DNA of 45,443 nucleotides, taken from positions 1-45,443 of the forward strand of contig JAFVAL010000031.1 of assembly GCA_017480565.1 (NCBI GenBank), written 5' to 3'. The translations under genes were made by a program, and so were the position numbers. Shown one piece after another: positions 16,753 to 24,378 of the stretch. Origin of the DNA: Lachnospiraceae bacterium (lineage in GTDB: Bacteria; Bacillota; Clostridia; Lachnospirales; Lachnospiraceae). How positions within the stretch are numbered: position 1 is the first letter of the stretch; the number at the start of each line of letters is the position of its first letter. The notes under the pieces were generated by a model. The model saw nothing but the letters and a program-made list of their open reading frames with translations. It was not told the origin of the DNA and ran no database searches.

Positions 16753-17358
16753 ATGTTAAAGATTCATTTGCAGATTGAAAAGATTGATTATGAAACATGC
16801 ATGGAGGAACTGCTGCCAAAGCTGATGGAGTCGTGGAGCAAGAAGCAGACGCCCAGCGACCTGGAGAATTTTGTGTTGCAGCTTGGGGCAAATGCGGTTC
16901 CTGCCGCGAAGTCTGTGCTTTCTTATATGGATGTGGATCAGCGTGATCAGATCATGGTCAGGATGATTGGAAAACATGAGGAAAAGCTGACGGAGAAAGC
17001 CAATCGTTCGTTGGAGAAGCGCATTCCCGGCGCGGTGAAGATCGGCGGCCTTTTGGCGGAAGATCAGGAAGGGGCGAAGGTTGGTTTGACGGCTCGGGAT
17101 GTGAGCGTGGACTATGCAAAGCTTCTAGAAGCGCCTGCGATCAAAAATGCGGTGGAGCAGATGGGCTTGTTAAAAGGCCCTGCGAAGCTGGCTCTGCAGA
17201 TGGGTGCGAACCTGTCGCCAGATGTCATGGAGAAGATGGGGGTTACGCTTTTAAATTCTGAGGCGGTCAAACCGAAGCTCTTAGGCGTGCTTTCCGACGC
17301 GCTTGCGCAGGCCGGGCTTGCGGTCACACTCAGTGATCTGATGGTGGAAAATGTGTAA
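16753..17358 (+). CDS. Hypothetical protein before the ZIP transporter
   Basis: I do not recognise this 201-residue protein. It is mostly alpha-helical, with no signal peptide or membrane segment. Features are an N-terminal MLKIHLQIEKIDYETCMEELLPKL, a mixed-charge middle (KLTEKANRSLEKRIPGAVKIGG) and a C-terminal half of repeated Leu/Ala-rich helices (KGPAKLALQMGANLSPDVMEKMGV). The ATG at 16753 has GAGG eight bases before it; another at 16747 is too close. It lies 27 bases before the ZIP gene on the same strand and is probably cotranscribed with it. Confidence 0.7.
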   Translation: MLKIHLQIEKIDYETCMEELLPKLMESWSKKQTPSDLENFVLQLGANAVPAAKSVLSYMDVDQRDQIMVRMIGKHEEKLTEKANRSLEKRIPGAVKIGGLLAEDQEGAKVGLTARDVSVDYAKLLEAPAIKNAVEQMGLLKGPAKLALQMGANLSPDVMEKMGVTLLNSEAVKPKLLGVLSDALAQAGLAVTLSDLMVENV

Positions 17359-17385
17359 AGGCACATCTTTAGATTGGAGTTATAA

Positions 17386-18165
17386 ATGAGTGCTGAAGTC
17401 ATTTTAGGAATCCTGATTCCTTTTATCGGAACAAGCCTTGGCGCTGCGATGGTGTTTGTTCTGAAGAAGAATATTTCTGATAATCTGCAAAAGATTCTGA
17501 CCGGATTTGCTGCAGGGGTCATGGTAGCGGCTTCGTTCTGGAGTTTGCTCTCGCCTGCAATTGAAAGCAGCGAACACATGGGAAAATTATCTTTTGTGCC
17601 CGCTGCGGTCGGCTTTTTAATCGGTGTCGGGTTCCTGCTGTTGCTCGATGAGGTGACGCCACATATGCATTTTAACCAGGAGGTGGAAGGTCCGAAATCC
17701 GGCCTTAAGAGAACCACGAAGCTGATTCTGGCGGTCACACTTCATAATATCCCGGAAGGCATGGCTGTCGGTGTTGTATACGCTGGTTTTCTCTCCGGAA
17801 GCGCGGGAATCAGTGCTGCGGGTGCGCTAGCGCTGGCGCTCGGTATTGCGATTCAGAACTTCCCGGAAGGCGCGATTGTGTCGATGCCTCTGCTGGCTGA
17901 AGGCATGGATAAAAAGAAGACCTTCCTGTACGGCGTGATCTCCGGTGTGGTGGAGCCGATTGCGGCTGTGATCACCGTGGTTGCGGCGGCTGCGGTGGTG
18001 CCGGTCATGCCTTATCTGCTTGCTTTTGCGGCAGGTGCAATGATGTATGTTGTCGTGGAGGAGTTGATCCCGGAGATGTCCGAGGGAAAGCACAGCAATG
18101 CAGGAACGATCGCGTTTTCGCTGGGATTTGTGCTGATGATGGTGCTAGATGTGGCGCTGGGGTGA
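17386..18165 (+). CDS. ZIP-family metal transporter
   Basis: ZIP proteins carry zinc or related divalent metals (iron, manganese, cobalt) into the cytoplasm. The 259-residue product has eight predicted membrane helices and the two metal-site motifs HNIPEG (in LHNIPEGMAVGVVYAG) and QNFPEG (in AIQNFPEGAIVSMP). It also has a short His-containing loop (DEVTPHMHFN) and the GVVEPIAA motif in a later helix. The layout matches GufA/ZupT-type bacterial ZIPs. It starts the metal island that continues with the His-rich repressor and the CbiMQO transporter on the other strand. The metal cannot be fixed by sequence. Confidence 0.92.
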   Translation: MSAEVILGILIPFIGTSLGAAMVFVLKKNISDNLQKILTGFAAGVMVAASFWSLLSPAIESSEHMGKLSFVPAAVGFLIGVGFLLLLDEVTPHMHFNQEVEGPKSGLKRTTKLILAVTLHNIPEGMAVGVVYAGFLSGSAGISAAGALALALGIAIQNFPEGAIVSMPLLAEGMDKKKTFLYGVISGVVEPIAAVITVVAAAAVVPVMPYLLAFAAGAMMYVVVEELIPEMSEGKHSNAGTIAFSLGFVLMMVLDVALG

Positions 18166-18207
18166 AGAAACTAATTGTATTTGTAAAAAAGAAAACAAGA
18201 TAGAAAA

Positions 18208-18244
18208 AAGAAGAGATCCGACCTGTTTTGCGGGATCTCTTCTT
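18208..18244. terminator. Bidirectional terminator between the ZIP and repressor genes
   Basis: AAGAAGAGATCC pairs perfectly with GGATCTCTTCTT (12 bp). The minus-strand side continues into a U-rich tract; the plus side into TCATTTT. Confidence 0.8.
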
Positions 18245-18248
18245 CATT

Positions 18249-18623
18249 TTACAGAAACTTCTGTATCGCTTTTTGAAACTCCTCCACAGCCCTGGTGTCT
18301 CCGTCTTCGACTGCGTGGTAGATGCAGTGGGTGATGTGTTCATTGATGATTTCTTTGCCAAGGCCGTTGAGTGCAGAGCGGACCGCAGCGAGCTGCACCA
18401 GGACGTCTGCGCAGTCCACATCGTCTTCGATCATACCTTTGACGTGATTTAAGTGACCGCTGATGCGGTTGATGCGGTTAATCTGGCGCTTTTTCTCCTC
18501 CGGGGAGTGGTGATGCGAATGCAGATGTTCATGCATCGTCTCGTGCTCTTGTTCGTGCTCGTGTGTATGGTCATACACGTGGGCGTGTGTATGTTCTAAT
18601 TCATGTGTGTGATCGTCATGCAT
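18249..18623 (-). CDS. CsoR/RcnR-family metal-sensing repressor with His-rich N-terminus
   Basis: This is a DUF156 all-helical DNA-binding repressor that releases DNA when it binds metal. The 124-residue product has the family core (RINRISGHLNHVKGMIEDDVDC, split, then ADVLVQLAAVRSALNGLG and INEHITHC). If the Cys in VDCADV is set to position 36, His and Cys fall at 61 and 65, the Cys-His-Cys ligand set of copper-sensing CsoR. A neighbouring His64 would also allow an RcnR-like nickel/cobalt site. The first 40 residues are almost half histidine, an extra metal-binding tail. It follows cbiO on the same strand but has its own promoter. Likely targets are its own and neighbouring transport genes. 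Confidence 0.88.
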   Translation of the reverse strand: MHDDHTHELEHTHAHVYDHTHEHEQEHETMHEHLHSHHHSPEEKKRQINRINRISGHLNHVKGMIEDDVDCADVLVQLAAVRSALNGLGKEIINEHITHCIYHAVEDGDTRAVEEFQKAIQKFL

Positions 18624-18659
18624 ATCGTTATTTCCCCCAAAAATCTAATCACGAACCAA

Positions 18660-18689
18660 AGTATAACATAGCAATTATATATGTTTCAA
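18660..18689 (-). promoter_or_regulatory. Promoter of the His-rich repressor gene
   Basis: On the minus strand TTGAAA (18689-18684), 18 bases and TATACT (18665-18660). The -35 overlaps the stop codon of cbiO. No obvious G-tract inverted repeat of the known CsoR or RcnR operator types is seen beside it. Confidence 0.65.
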
Positions 18690-19435
18690 CCCTTTTTCAA
18701 AGGGACGACTTTCTGGTAACAGTAGGGCAGTTCCAGCCGGCAACTCTTTAGCAGGGCTTCGTCCGTCAGGATAACTTCGGCATCTCCGTCTGCTTTGATT
18801 CCATGCTCGTCTAACAGAATCACGCGCTCGCAGGTTTCTAAGATCAAGTCCAGGTCGTGGGAGGCGATCAGCTTCGTCTCGGGCATTGCCTGCAGATTTT
18901 GAATCAGGGTTCTGCGGTTATACGGATCAAGCGTGATGGAAGGTTCGTCCATCAGAATGATTTCAGGCTGCATTGCCAGGATGGTTGCGATGCAAACCAT
19001 GCGTTTTTCACCGCCGGAGAGCTTGTAGTTCTGGCGGTCTTTCAGGTGTTCAATTCCAGTCCTGCGAAGTGCTTCCGTGACCATGCGTTCCACATCCTCC
19101 GCGGATAATCCGTAGTTTCTCGGGGCAAATGCGATGTCATCATAAACCGTGGGTAGGAAGAGCTGGTTGTCGGAGTCCTGCATGACATAGCCGAGTTTTT
19201 TTCGGATCTCCGGTAGATTTACTTTCTCGACGGAGAGCCCTGCCACCTGCATCACACCTTCGTGGGAAATGAGCCCGCAAAGGGCACCAAGTAGCGTGGA
19301 CTTGCCGGATCCATTTGCTCCGATGAGGCCGACAGACTCGCCTTCGTGAATCGCAAAGGAGAGGTTTGAGAGCACCGGCTTTGCTTTCTCGTAATAGCAG
19401 GAAATGTCCTGGCATTCGATCACTATTTTAGACAT
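18686..19435 (-). CDS. cbiO: Cobalt/nickel ECF transporter ATPase
   Basis: This ATP-binding subunit energises metal uptake by the CbiMQO complex. The 249-residue product contains Walker A (GANGSGKSTLLGALCGL), the Q-loop (YVMQDSDNQLFLPTVYDD), the ABC signature (LSGGEKRM), Walker B (EIILMDEPS) and the H-loop (LIASHDLDLIL). The QDSDNQLF sequence is typical of ECF A-components. It is the third gene of a cbiM-cbiQ-cbiO operon, 14 bases after cbiQ. Only one ATPase gene is present, as is usual for CbiO/NikO, which acts as a homodimer. Confidence 0.94.
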   Translation of the reverse strand: MSKIVIECQDISCYYEKAKPVLSNLSFAIHEGESVGLIGANGSGKSTLLGALCGLISHEGVMQVAGLSVEKVNLPEIRKKLGYVMQDSDNQLFLPTVYDDIAFAPRNYGLSAEDVERMVTEALRRTGIEHLKDRQNYKLSGGEKRMVCIATILAMQPEIILMDEPSITLDPYNRRTLIQNLQAMPETKLIASHDLDLILETCERVILLDEHGIKADGDAEVILTDEALLKSCRLELPYCYQKVVPLKKG

Positions 19436-19449
19436 CTTTGCTCACCCCC

Positions 19450-20250
19450 TCATACAAACAGTTGTCCGATCAATGTCGCGATCGGGACGAAACGAACTAG
19501 AAGAATCAACCCCAGGCCTAGCACAAAAAAGAGTACGTCGGGGGTCTGCATTCTGGTGCCTTTTGTGTAATAAAAGTCTCCGGAAAAGCCGCGCATCTGC
19601 ATGCTCTGATAAAGGGCTGTCGCACGGTCCATACTGCGCAGCAGGAGACTTCCTAAAAACGATCCCCAGGCCTTGTAATGGACGCCTTTCTGGTTTGGTG
19701 CGCGCAGGGCGTAGGAGCTTGCCATGGTGCCTGCCTCGGAAAGCAGGAGGCTGATGTAGCGGTAGGTAATCAAAAGGGTGGTCACCAGAAGCTTTGGAAT
19801 GTGCAGGCAGCGCAGCGCATAACAGATGTTCTCGATGCCTGTCGTGGCAATCAAAAGGAAAGAGGCCATCAGGGCATAGATACCTTTGAGTAGCAGGGTG
19901 ATAAAAGAGATCATCCCGGCACTGATCGTGAGCGCACCTAGCGTCATCACGGGGGTGCGGTTTAAGATCGGATTCCAGATCCCGACAAAGGCCACGAGAG
20001 GCAAAATGTAGCGAAGCCTGTAAAAGCACGTACGCACCGGAATGCCGCTTAAGGCGTAGCCGATGAGCGGAAAGAGAAGCATCGGAAAAAGCCCGGCAAG
20101 GGATCTTACCGGGAATGACAGCACGACGGCGATATATGCGATTGTCAGAAGCAATTTTACCAGCGGGTGCAGGCGATGATAAAATGAGTCCAGCCGGGAG
20201 AGTTCATCCATCCCGGCCAGCTCCATCATCGCATTTGTCATTTGATTCAT
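19450..20250 (-). CDS. cbiQ: Cobalt/nickel ECF transporter transmembrane protein
   Basis: CbiQ is the T-component that links the substrate subunit to the ATPase. The 266-residue product starts with a soluble stretch (MDELSRLDSFYHRLHPLVKL, residues 14-33), then about five membrane helices, and carries the two coupling-helix Ala/Ser-Arg motifs (SYALRAP and QSMQMRGF) that contact CbiO. The last helix is near the C-terminus. It lies eight bases after cbiM and 14 before cbiO. Confidence 0.92.
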   Translation of the reverse strand: MNQMTNAMMELAGMDELSRLDSFYHRLHPLVKLLLTIAYIAVVLSFPVRSLAGLFPMLLFPLIGYALSGIPVRTCFYRLRYILPLVAFVGIWNPILNRTPVMTLGALTISAGMISFITLLLKGIYALMASFLLIATTGIENICYALRCLHIPKLLVTTLLITYRYISLLLSEAGTMASSYALRAPNQKGVHYKAWGSFLGSLLLRSMDRATALYQSMQMRGFSGDFYYTKGTRMQTPDVLFFVLGLGLILLVRFVPIATLIGQLFV

Positions 20251-20258
20251 GGTTTGTA

Positions 20259-21296
20259 TTATGTGGTTTGCTTTTTCTTTCTAAAGAAGCCTCCGAGGTA
20301 GCAGATACCGACCGCGACACCGGCGACGATTGCAGATCCGACGATGCCGGAGACTGTTGTACCGACCGGGTTGTCTTCATTTCCTGCAAATGCATAATCC
20401 GGGAGAAATGCGGTCTTTTCCTGGACCGATTCCGCGGCCTGTGAGACGTTGCTGGACTTTCCGTAATCTTCTTCGTCTAGTCCCATGTTCGCGTTGTAGC
20501 CTGCGTCTTCATTTCCAAAGAGAGCCCACTCAAGGCCGTCCGGATGAGAGCTTGCAAACTGCGAACCGATGCCTCCGACTAAAAGCGCCGCGATGGCGAT
20601 CACCAAGATCACGCGCTTTGCGCTCCAGTTGACCTTCGTTTCATTCTCACCGACCACTTCTAAGAGTTCCGGGCGCGTCTGATAGACAAAGACCAAAACT
20701 GCCGCGGTGATCAGACCTTCCACGAGGCCGATGGCCAAATGAATCGGTTGCATGAGGGCCGCGAACGCGCCAAAGGAAAGTTCACTGATGCCGGACGCGT
20801 AGGTCTCTAAGCAGACCGAAAATGCGCCAAGCTGCAAGGTGAGGAGACAACCAAGGATCGAAGCGACGATCAGTCGGATGCGGGTGTTGCCCCATTTTGC
20901 CTTCATGATCGGACGGTAGATCAGGAAATACCCGATGAAGCACCCGTAGAAGGCCATGTTCCATACATTTGCCCCAAGGGCCATTAGACCGCCGTCCGCA
21001 AAGAAGAGACATTGGATCGTGAGCACCACAATCATCGACAGGAAGCCCGCATAGGGACCTAGAAGCGCTGAGAGCATCAGGCCGCCGCAGAGGTGCCCGG
21101 AAGATCCGGTGCCCGGGATCGTATAGTTAATCATCTGCCCCGCGAAGACAAAAGCCGCCATCACGCCCATCACAGGAAGCTTGATGTCTTTCGCATCTTT
21201 TTTCAGTTCATGAATTGATACACCTGCTGCGGAGCCGGAAGCGACGTACATCACGCCCGCGACTGCCGGAGCAAGCAAAGCATCTGCCATATGCAT
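20259..21296 (-). CDS. cbiM: Cobalt/nickel ECF substrate-binding protein (CbiM/NikM) fused to a CbiN/PDGLE-like tail
   Basis: This integral membrane protein captures Co2+ or Ni2+. The ATG at 21296 was chosen because the mature N-terminus must read Met-His (MHMADALL), whose amino group and His2 ligate the metal; the frame is open further upstream. The 345-residue product has the CbiM core of six to seven helices (about 1-215), then a linker, a helix and the PDGLEWAL motif of CbiN/PDGLE proteins (about residue 270), and a final membrane helix. CbiM and CbiN functions are thus in one chain, as in NikMN-type systems. Whether the metal is nickel or cobalt cannot be read from the sequence. No riboswitch is recognised upstream. 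Confidence 0.92.
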   Translation of the reverse strand: MHMADALLAPAVAGVMYVASGSAAGVSIHELKKDAKDIKLPVMGVMAAFVFAGQMINYTIPGTGSSGHLCGGLMLSALLGPYAGFLSMIVVLTIQCLFFADGGLMALGANVWNMAFYGCFIGYFLIYRPIMKAKWGNTRIRLIVASILGCLLTLQLGAFSVCLETYASGISELSFGAFAALMQPIHLAIGLVEGLITAAVLVFVYQTRPELLEVVGENETKVNWSAKRVILVIAIAALLVGGIGSQFASSHPDGLEWALFGNEDAGYNANMGLDEEDYGKSSNVSQAAESVQEKTAFLPDYAFAGNEDNPVGTTVSGIVGSAIVAGVAVGICYLGGFFRKKKQTT

Positions 21297-21455
21297 GGAG
21301 AAGCCCCCCTTTCGCTCTTTTGTTTGATGGTATGGTAGCATAAGAAAGTGAGGTGCGGAAGCCTCTGGGGGGGATACTTTTTTGCAAATATTTACATTGG
21401 GTTCAGATTCGTAAATCTTATGAATTGAATAAATTGTGAAAAAAATTTGTAGAAC

Positions 21456-21484
21456 TTGAAATTTTACGTAGAAAGATATATAAT
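21456..21484 (+). promoter_or_regulatory. Promoter of the COG0523 GTPase operon
   Basis: TTGAAA (21456-21461), 17 bp and TATAAT (21479-21484), near consensus. The predicted start is about 21490, directly beside a Fur-like box. Confidence 0.8.
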
Positions 21485-21491
21485 ACTAATT

Positions 21492-21506
21492 TGAAAATGA
21501 TTATCG
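21492..21506 (+). promoter_or_regulatory. Fur-family box at the COG0523 operon start site
   Basis: TGAAAATGATTATCG matches the 7-1-7 Fur box (TGATAATNATTATCA) at 12 of 14 defined positions. It covers the first transcribed bases, where binding would block transcription. The motif is closer to Fur than to the Zur (TCGTAATNATTACGA) or PerR boxes. Confidence 0.6.
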
Positions 21507-21536
21507 ATTTGTCAAGAGAAAGGAAGTTGATGATTC

Positions 21537-22748
21537 ATGACGAAGATCGACATTTTTTCCGGATTTTTAGGGGCCGGAAAGACGACACTGATTAAGAAGC
21601 TGATCGCTGAGGCGTATCACGGCGAGCAGCTGGTACTGATTGAGAACGAGTTTGGTGAGATCGCCATCGACGGTGGCTTCTTATTAGAGTCCGGGATCAA
21701 GATCAATGAGATGAATTCCGGATGTATCTGCTGCAGCCTGGTCGGAGATTTCCGCAAGGCACTGACAGAAGTGATTGAGACTTATCATCCCGACCGCATT
21801 CTGATCGAGCCTTCAGGCGTTGGCAAGTTAAGCGACGTCATCCGTGCGGTACAGAAGGTGCAGACGGATGAGGTAGTGCTGAATACATTTACCACGGTGG
21901 CGGATGCCAGCAAGTGCAAGGTTTACATGAAGAACTTTGGTGAGTTCTATAACGACCAGGTGGAGCATGCGAACTGTATCGTGCTAAGCCGTACCGGCGG
22001 TATCTCTCAGGAGAAGTTAGACGCGTGCGTGGCACTGCTTCGTGAGCACAACACGGTTGCGACCATTATCACTACGCCTTGGGAAGAGATCACGGGCGCG
22101 CAGATTCTGGAAGCGATGGAGCATGCGGATACGCTGGAAGAGGAGCTGAAGGCTCTGGCAGCGGAGACCGAGGAAGAGCATCATCATCACCATCATCACG
22201 ATGAGGATGAGGAGCATGAACATGAGCATGAGCACCATCATCACCATCACGACGACGATGATGAAGAGGATGAACATGAGCATGAGCACCATCATCACCA
22301 TCACGACGACGATGATGAAGAGGATGAACATGAGCACGAGCACCATCATCACCATCACGACGATGACGACGACGAAGATGAGCATCATCATCACCACCAT
22401 CATCATGACGATGATGAGGAGTGCGATGATCCGGAGTGTTCCTGCCACCATCACCATCATCACCATGATGCCGACGAGATCTTTGGCAGCTGGGGCGTGG
22501 AGACCACGAAGAAGTTTACCAAGGAAGAGATCGCAGATGCGCTTGCGCAGCTTGGCGATTCCGAGAAGTACGGACAGATTCTTCGTGCGAAGGGCATCGT
22601 AGCAGGCACCGATGGGCAGTGGATTCATTTTGACTATGTGCCGGAAGAGACCAATATCCGCAACGGTAACGCGATCGTTATGGGACGTCTGTGTGTGATC
22701 GGTGCGCACATCAAAGAAAAAGCCATCAAGGAATTGTGGCAGATCTAA
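21537..22748 (+). CDS. CobW/COG0523-family GTPase with a His/Asp-rich metal-binding insert
   Basis: COG0523 proteins are GTPases that deliver or store metals (zinc, cobalt, iron). The 403-residue product has the P-loop GFLGAGKT (9-16), ENEFGE, the metal site GCICC (Cys63-65-66) and LIEPSGVGKL. Residues 215-310 form a low-complexity stretch with about 47 histidines by my count, plus Asp/Glu and the Cys-containing CDDPECSC. A C-terminal CobW_C-like domain follows (about 315-403). The insert is built from 54-bp tandem repeats. The operon continues with a second COG0523-like gene and a TetR regulator, and it has a Fur-like box at its promoter, which suggests response to metal limitation. Confidence 0.93.
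   Translation: MTKIDIFSGFLGAGKTTLIKKLIAEAYHGEQLVLIENEFGEIAIDGGFLLESGIKINEMNSGCICCSLVGDFRKALTEVIETYHPDRILIEPSGVGKLSDVIRAVQKVQTDEVVLNTFTTVADASKCKVYMKNFGEFYNDQVEHANCIVLSRTGGISQEKLDACVALLREHNTVATIITTPWEEITGAQILEAMEHADTLEEELKALAAETEEEHHHHHHHDEDEEHEHEHEHHHHHHDDDDEEDEHEHEHHHHHHDDDDEEDEHEHEHHHHHHDDDDDEDEHHHHHHHHDDDEECDDPECSCHHHHHHHDADEIFGSWGVETTKKFTKEEIADALAQLGDSEKYGQILRAKGIVAGTDGQWIHFDYVPEETNIRNGNAIVMGRLCVIGAHIKEKAIKELWQI
22212..22373 (+). repeat. Three tandem 54-bp repeats coding the His/Asp-rich insert
   Basis: Copies lie at 22212-22265, 22266-22319 and 22320-22373. The two middle copies are nearly identical at the DNA level; each codes an 18-residue unit (E-D-E-H-E-H-E, six His, then an acidic run). 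A degenerate fourth unit follows. The pattern points to growth by unequal recombination or slippage. Confidence 0.85.
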
Positions 22749-22760
22749 GGTGGGGTGACT

Positions 22761-23720
22761 ATGCCAGCACAAGTGAATAATGATATGCCGGTCTATCTGT
22801 TTACCGGCTTTCTGGATTCAGGAAAAACGAAGTTCATTCAGGAGACGCTGGGGGATAAGCGGTTTAACAAAGGGGAATCGACCCTGCTGCTCCTGTGTGA
22901 AGAAGGTGAGGAAGAGTACGATCTTACGCTGGATTCCATGAAGAACGTTCACATTGAGCGTTTGGAAAATGAATCCGATCTGACCGAGAAGGTGCTAGAT
23001 TATCTGGCAAAGAAGTACCGGGCAGAGCGTGTGCTCGTCGAGTTTAACGGTATGTGGCAGACCAGCAGCCTGTATCAGAACATGCCGGAAACGTGGGCGG
23101 TCTACCAGGAATTTATGTTCGCCGATGCGACCACATTTCTCGCCTATAACCAGAATATGCGCCAGCTCTGCGTGGATAAGATCCAGGGCTGCGAGCTTGT
23201 GGTATTCAACCGTTTTGAGAAGCGGATGGATAAGATGGAGTTCCACAAGATCGTTCGCACTTTAAGCCGTCGTGCGGACATCGCCTACGAGTATTCGGAT
23301 GGATTTGTCGAGTACGACGATATTGAAGACCCGTTGCCGTTTGATATTAACGCACCGGTCGTAAAAGTGGAAGACGGGGACTATGCATTGTGGTACCGGG
23401 ACATTTCCGAAGAGCCGAAGAAGTACAACGGAAAGACCGTGGAGTACAAGGCGATCGCGATGCAGAATAAGCGTTTTCCGGCAGGGTTGTTCCTCTTTGG
23501 GCGCCGCGTGATGACATGCTGCGTTGAGGATATCCAGTTTGCGGGATTTTTGGCAGAATGCAAGCCAAGTGAGATGCCTACCCACAAGGGGTGGTACACG
23601 GTGCGCGCCAAAGTCTCTTATAAGTTCCATCGCCTGTACAGGAGGAAAGGGCCTCTCCTTACAGTGCTCTCCATGACTCCAGCCGAAGCGCCGGAGCAGG
23701 AAGTGGCAACATTTTATTAA
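22761..23720 (+). CDS. COG0523-like GTPase fused to a YcgQ/DUF1980-like domain
   Basis: The first 200 residues of this 319-residue protein resemble CobW GTPases (P-loop GFLDSGKT, then a Walker B-like LVEFNGMW in place of EPSG). The CxCC metal motif is missing; the equivalent strand reads LLLLCEEGEEE. The last 100 residues (NGKTVEYKAIAMQ, FLFGRRVMTCCVEDIQFAGF and a closing beta-rich part) look like the C-terminal domain of YcgQ (TIGR03943/DUF1980), a family found with Zur-regulated permeases. The CC pair could bind metal. The ATG at 22761 has AAGGTGG before it. It starts 12 bases after the first GTPase gene, so the two proteins probably work together. Confidence 0.8.
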   Translation: MPAQVNNDMPVYLFTGFLDSGKTKFIQETLGDKRFNKGESTLLLLCEEGEEEYDLTLDSMKNVHIERLENESDLTEKVLDYLAKKYRAERVLVEFNGMWQTSSLYQNMPETWAVYQEFMFADATTFLAYNQNMRQLCVDKIQGCELVVFNRFEKRMDKMEFHKIVRTLSRRADIAYEYSDGFVEYDDIEDPLPFDINAPVVKVEDGDYALWYRDISEEPKKYNGKTVEYKAIAMQNKRFPAGLFLFGRRVMTCCVEDIQFAGFLAECKPSEMPTHKGWYTVRAKVSYKFHRLYRRKGPLLTVLSMTPAEAPEQEVATFY

Positions 23721-23752
23721 AAAAGAAAAGAAAAGAAGTAGGGTAATTGAAT

Positions 23753-24319
23753 ATGAGAAAAAAGACATCGCCTCAGATCCTGGCTAGTTCGCTGATTGAG
23801 CTGTGCGAGACGAAGCCGGTTGACAAGATCACGATCAAGGAAATCGCAGAGAATTGCGGGCTTTCCAGCCAGACGTTCTACAATCATTTTACGGATAAGT
23901 ATGACCTGATTTTGTGGATTCACAAGAAAGAAGGAGACGAGCTCCTGCGCGGGATGGAGAACGGAGAGTATAACTTCCGCGAGATGACCATCCGCAACCT
24001 GAAGTTTTATGCAGAGCATGCAAACTTCATGATGAATGCACTCTCCAACACGCACGGAAAGGATTCTTACCGCGTTGCTTCTGCAGAAAATGCGATCGAA
24101 ATGATGGAAGGATTCATCAAGCGTCATTTCTGGCTGCGCGAGATTCCTGAGAAGGAGAGAGTCCTGCTTCGCATGTTTATCTATGCGAGCACGGAGATCT
24201 ACGGATACTGGGTCTTTGAAGGCATGAAGATTCCGGTGGAAACACTGGCAGCTTACATCGTATCTGCGATGCCTGTGGAACTGCGCAAGTATTTCCCGGA
24301 AGATGAACTGTTCCAATAA
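23753..24319 (+). CDS. TetR-family regulator
   Basis: The 188-residue product has an N-terminal TetR-type helix-turn-helix (about residues 10-55: LIELCETKPVDKITIKEIAE, split by the turn, then GLSSQTFYNHFTDKYDLI) and an all-helical ligand domain that resembles the DUF3 4-helix C-terminal domain of DhaS/TetR_C types. It is third in the COG0523 operon, 32 bases after the GTPase fusion gene, and ends at a terminator. It may regulate this operon or an unlinked target; no palindrome that is clearly its operator was seen. Confidence 0.88.
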   Translation: MRKKTSPQILASSLIELCETKPVDKITIKEIAENCGLSSQTFYNHFTDKYDLILWIHKKEGDELLRGMENGEYNFREMTIRNLKFYAEHANFMMNALSNTHGKDSYRVASAENAIEMMEGFIKRHFWLREIPEKERVLLRMFIYASTEIYGYWVFEGMKIPVETLAAYIVSAMPVELRKYFPEDELFQ

Positions 24320-24334
24320 TGGTGAACAAAAATG

Positions 24335-24358
24335 CGGCGGAACCGACTGGTTCCGCCG
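24335..24358. terminator. Terminator between the TetR gene and the SDR gene
   Basis: CGGCGGAACC-GACT-GGTTCCGCCG (10-bp perfect stem) followed by TTTCTC on the plus strand; it serves the converging genes. Confidence 0.75.
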
Positions 24359-24378
24359 TTTCTCTATCTAACATCCAT

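Noticed and set aside
21297-21455. Possible cobalamin or NiCo riboswitch before cbiM
   Set aside because: No conserved box or multi-stem junction could be recognised; the stretch is AT-rich and no clear minus-strand promoter is seen either.
22017-22772. Minus-strand open frame rich in Val and Met that looks like a membrane protein
   Set aside because: It is the complement of the His/Asp codon repeats of the GTPase insert.
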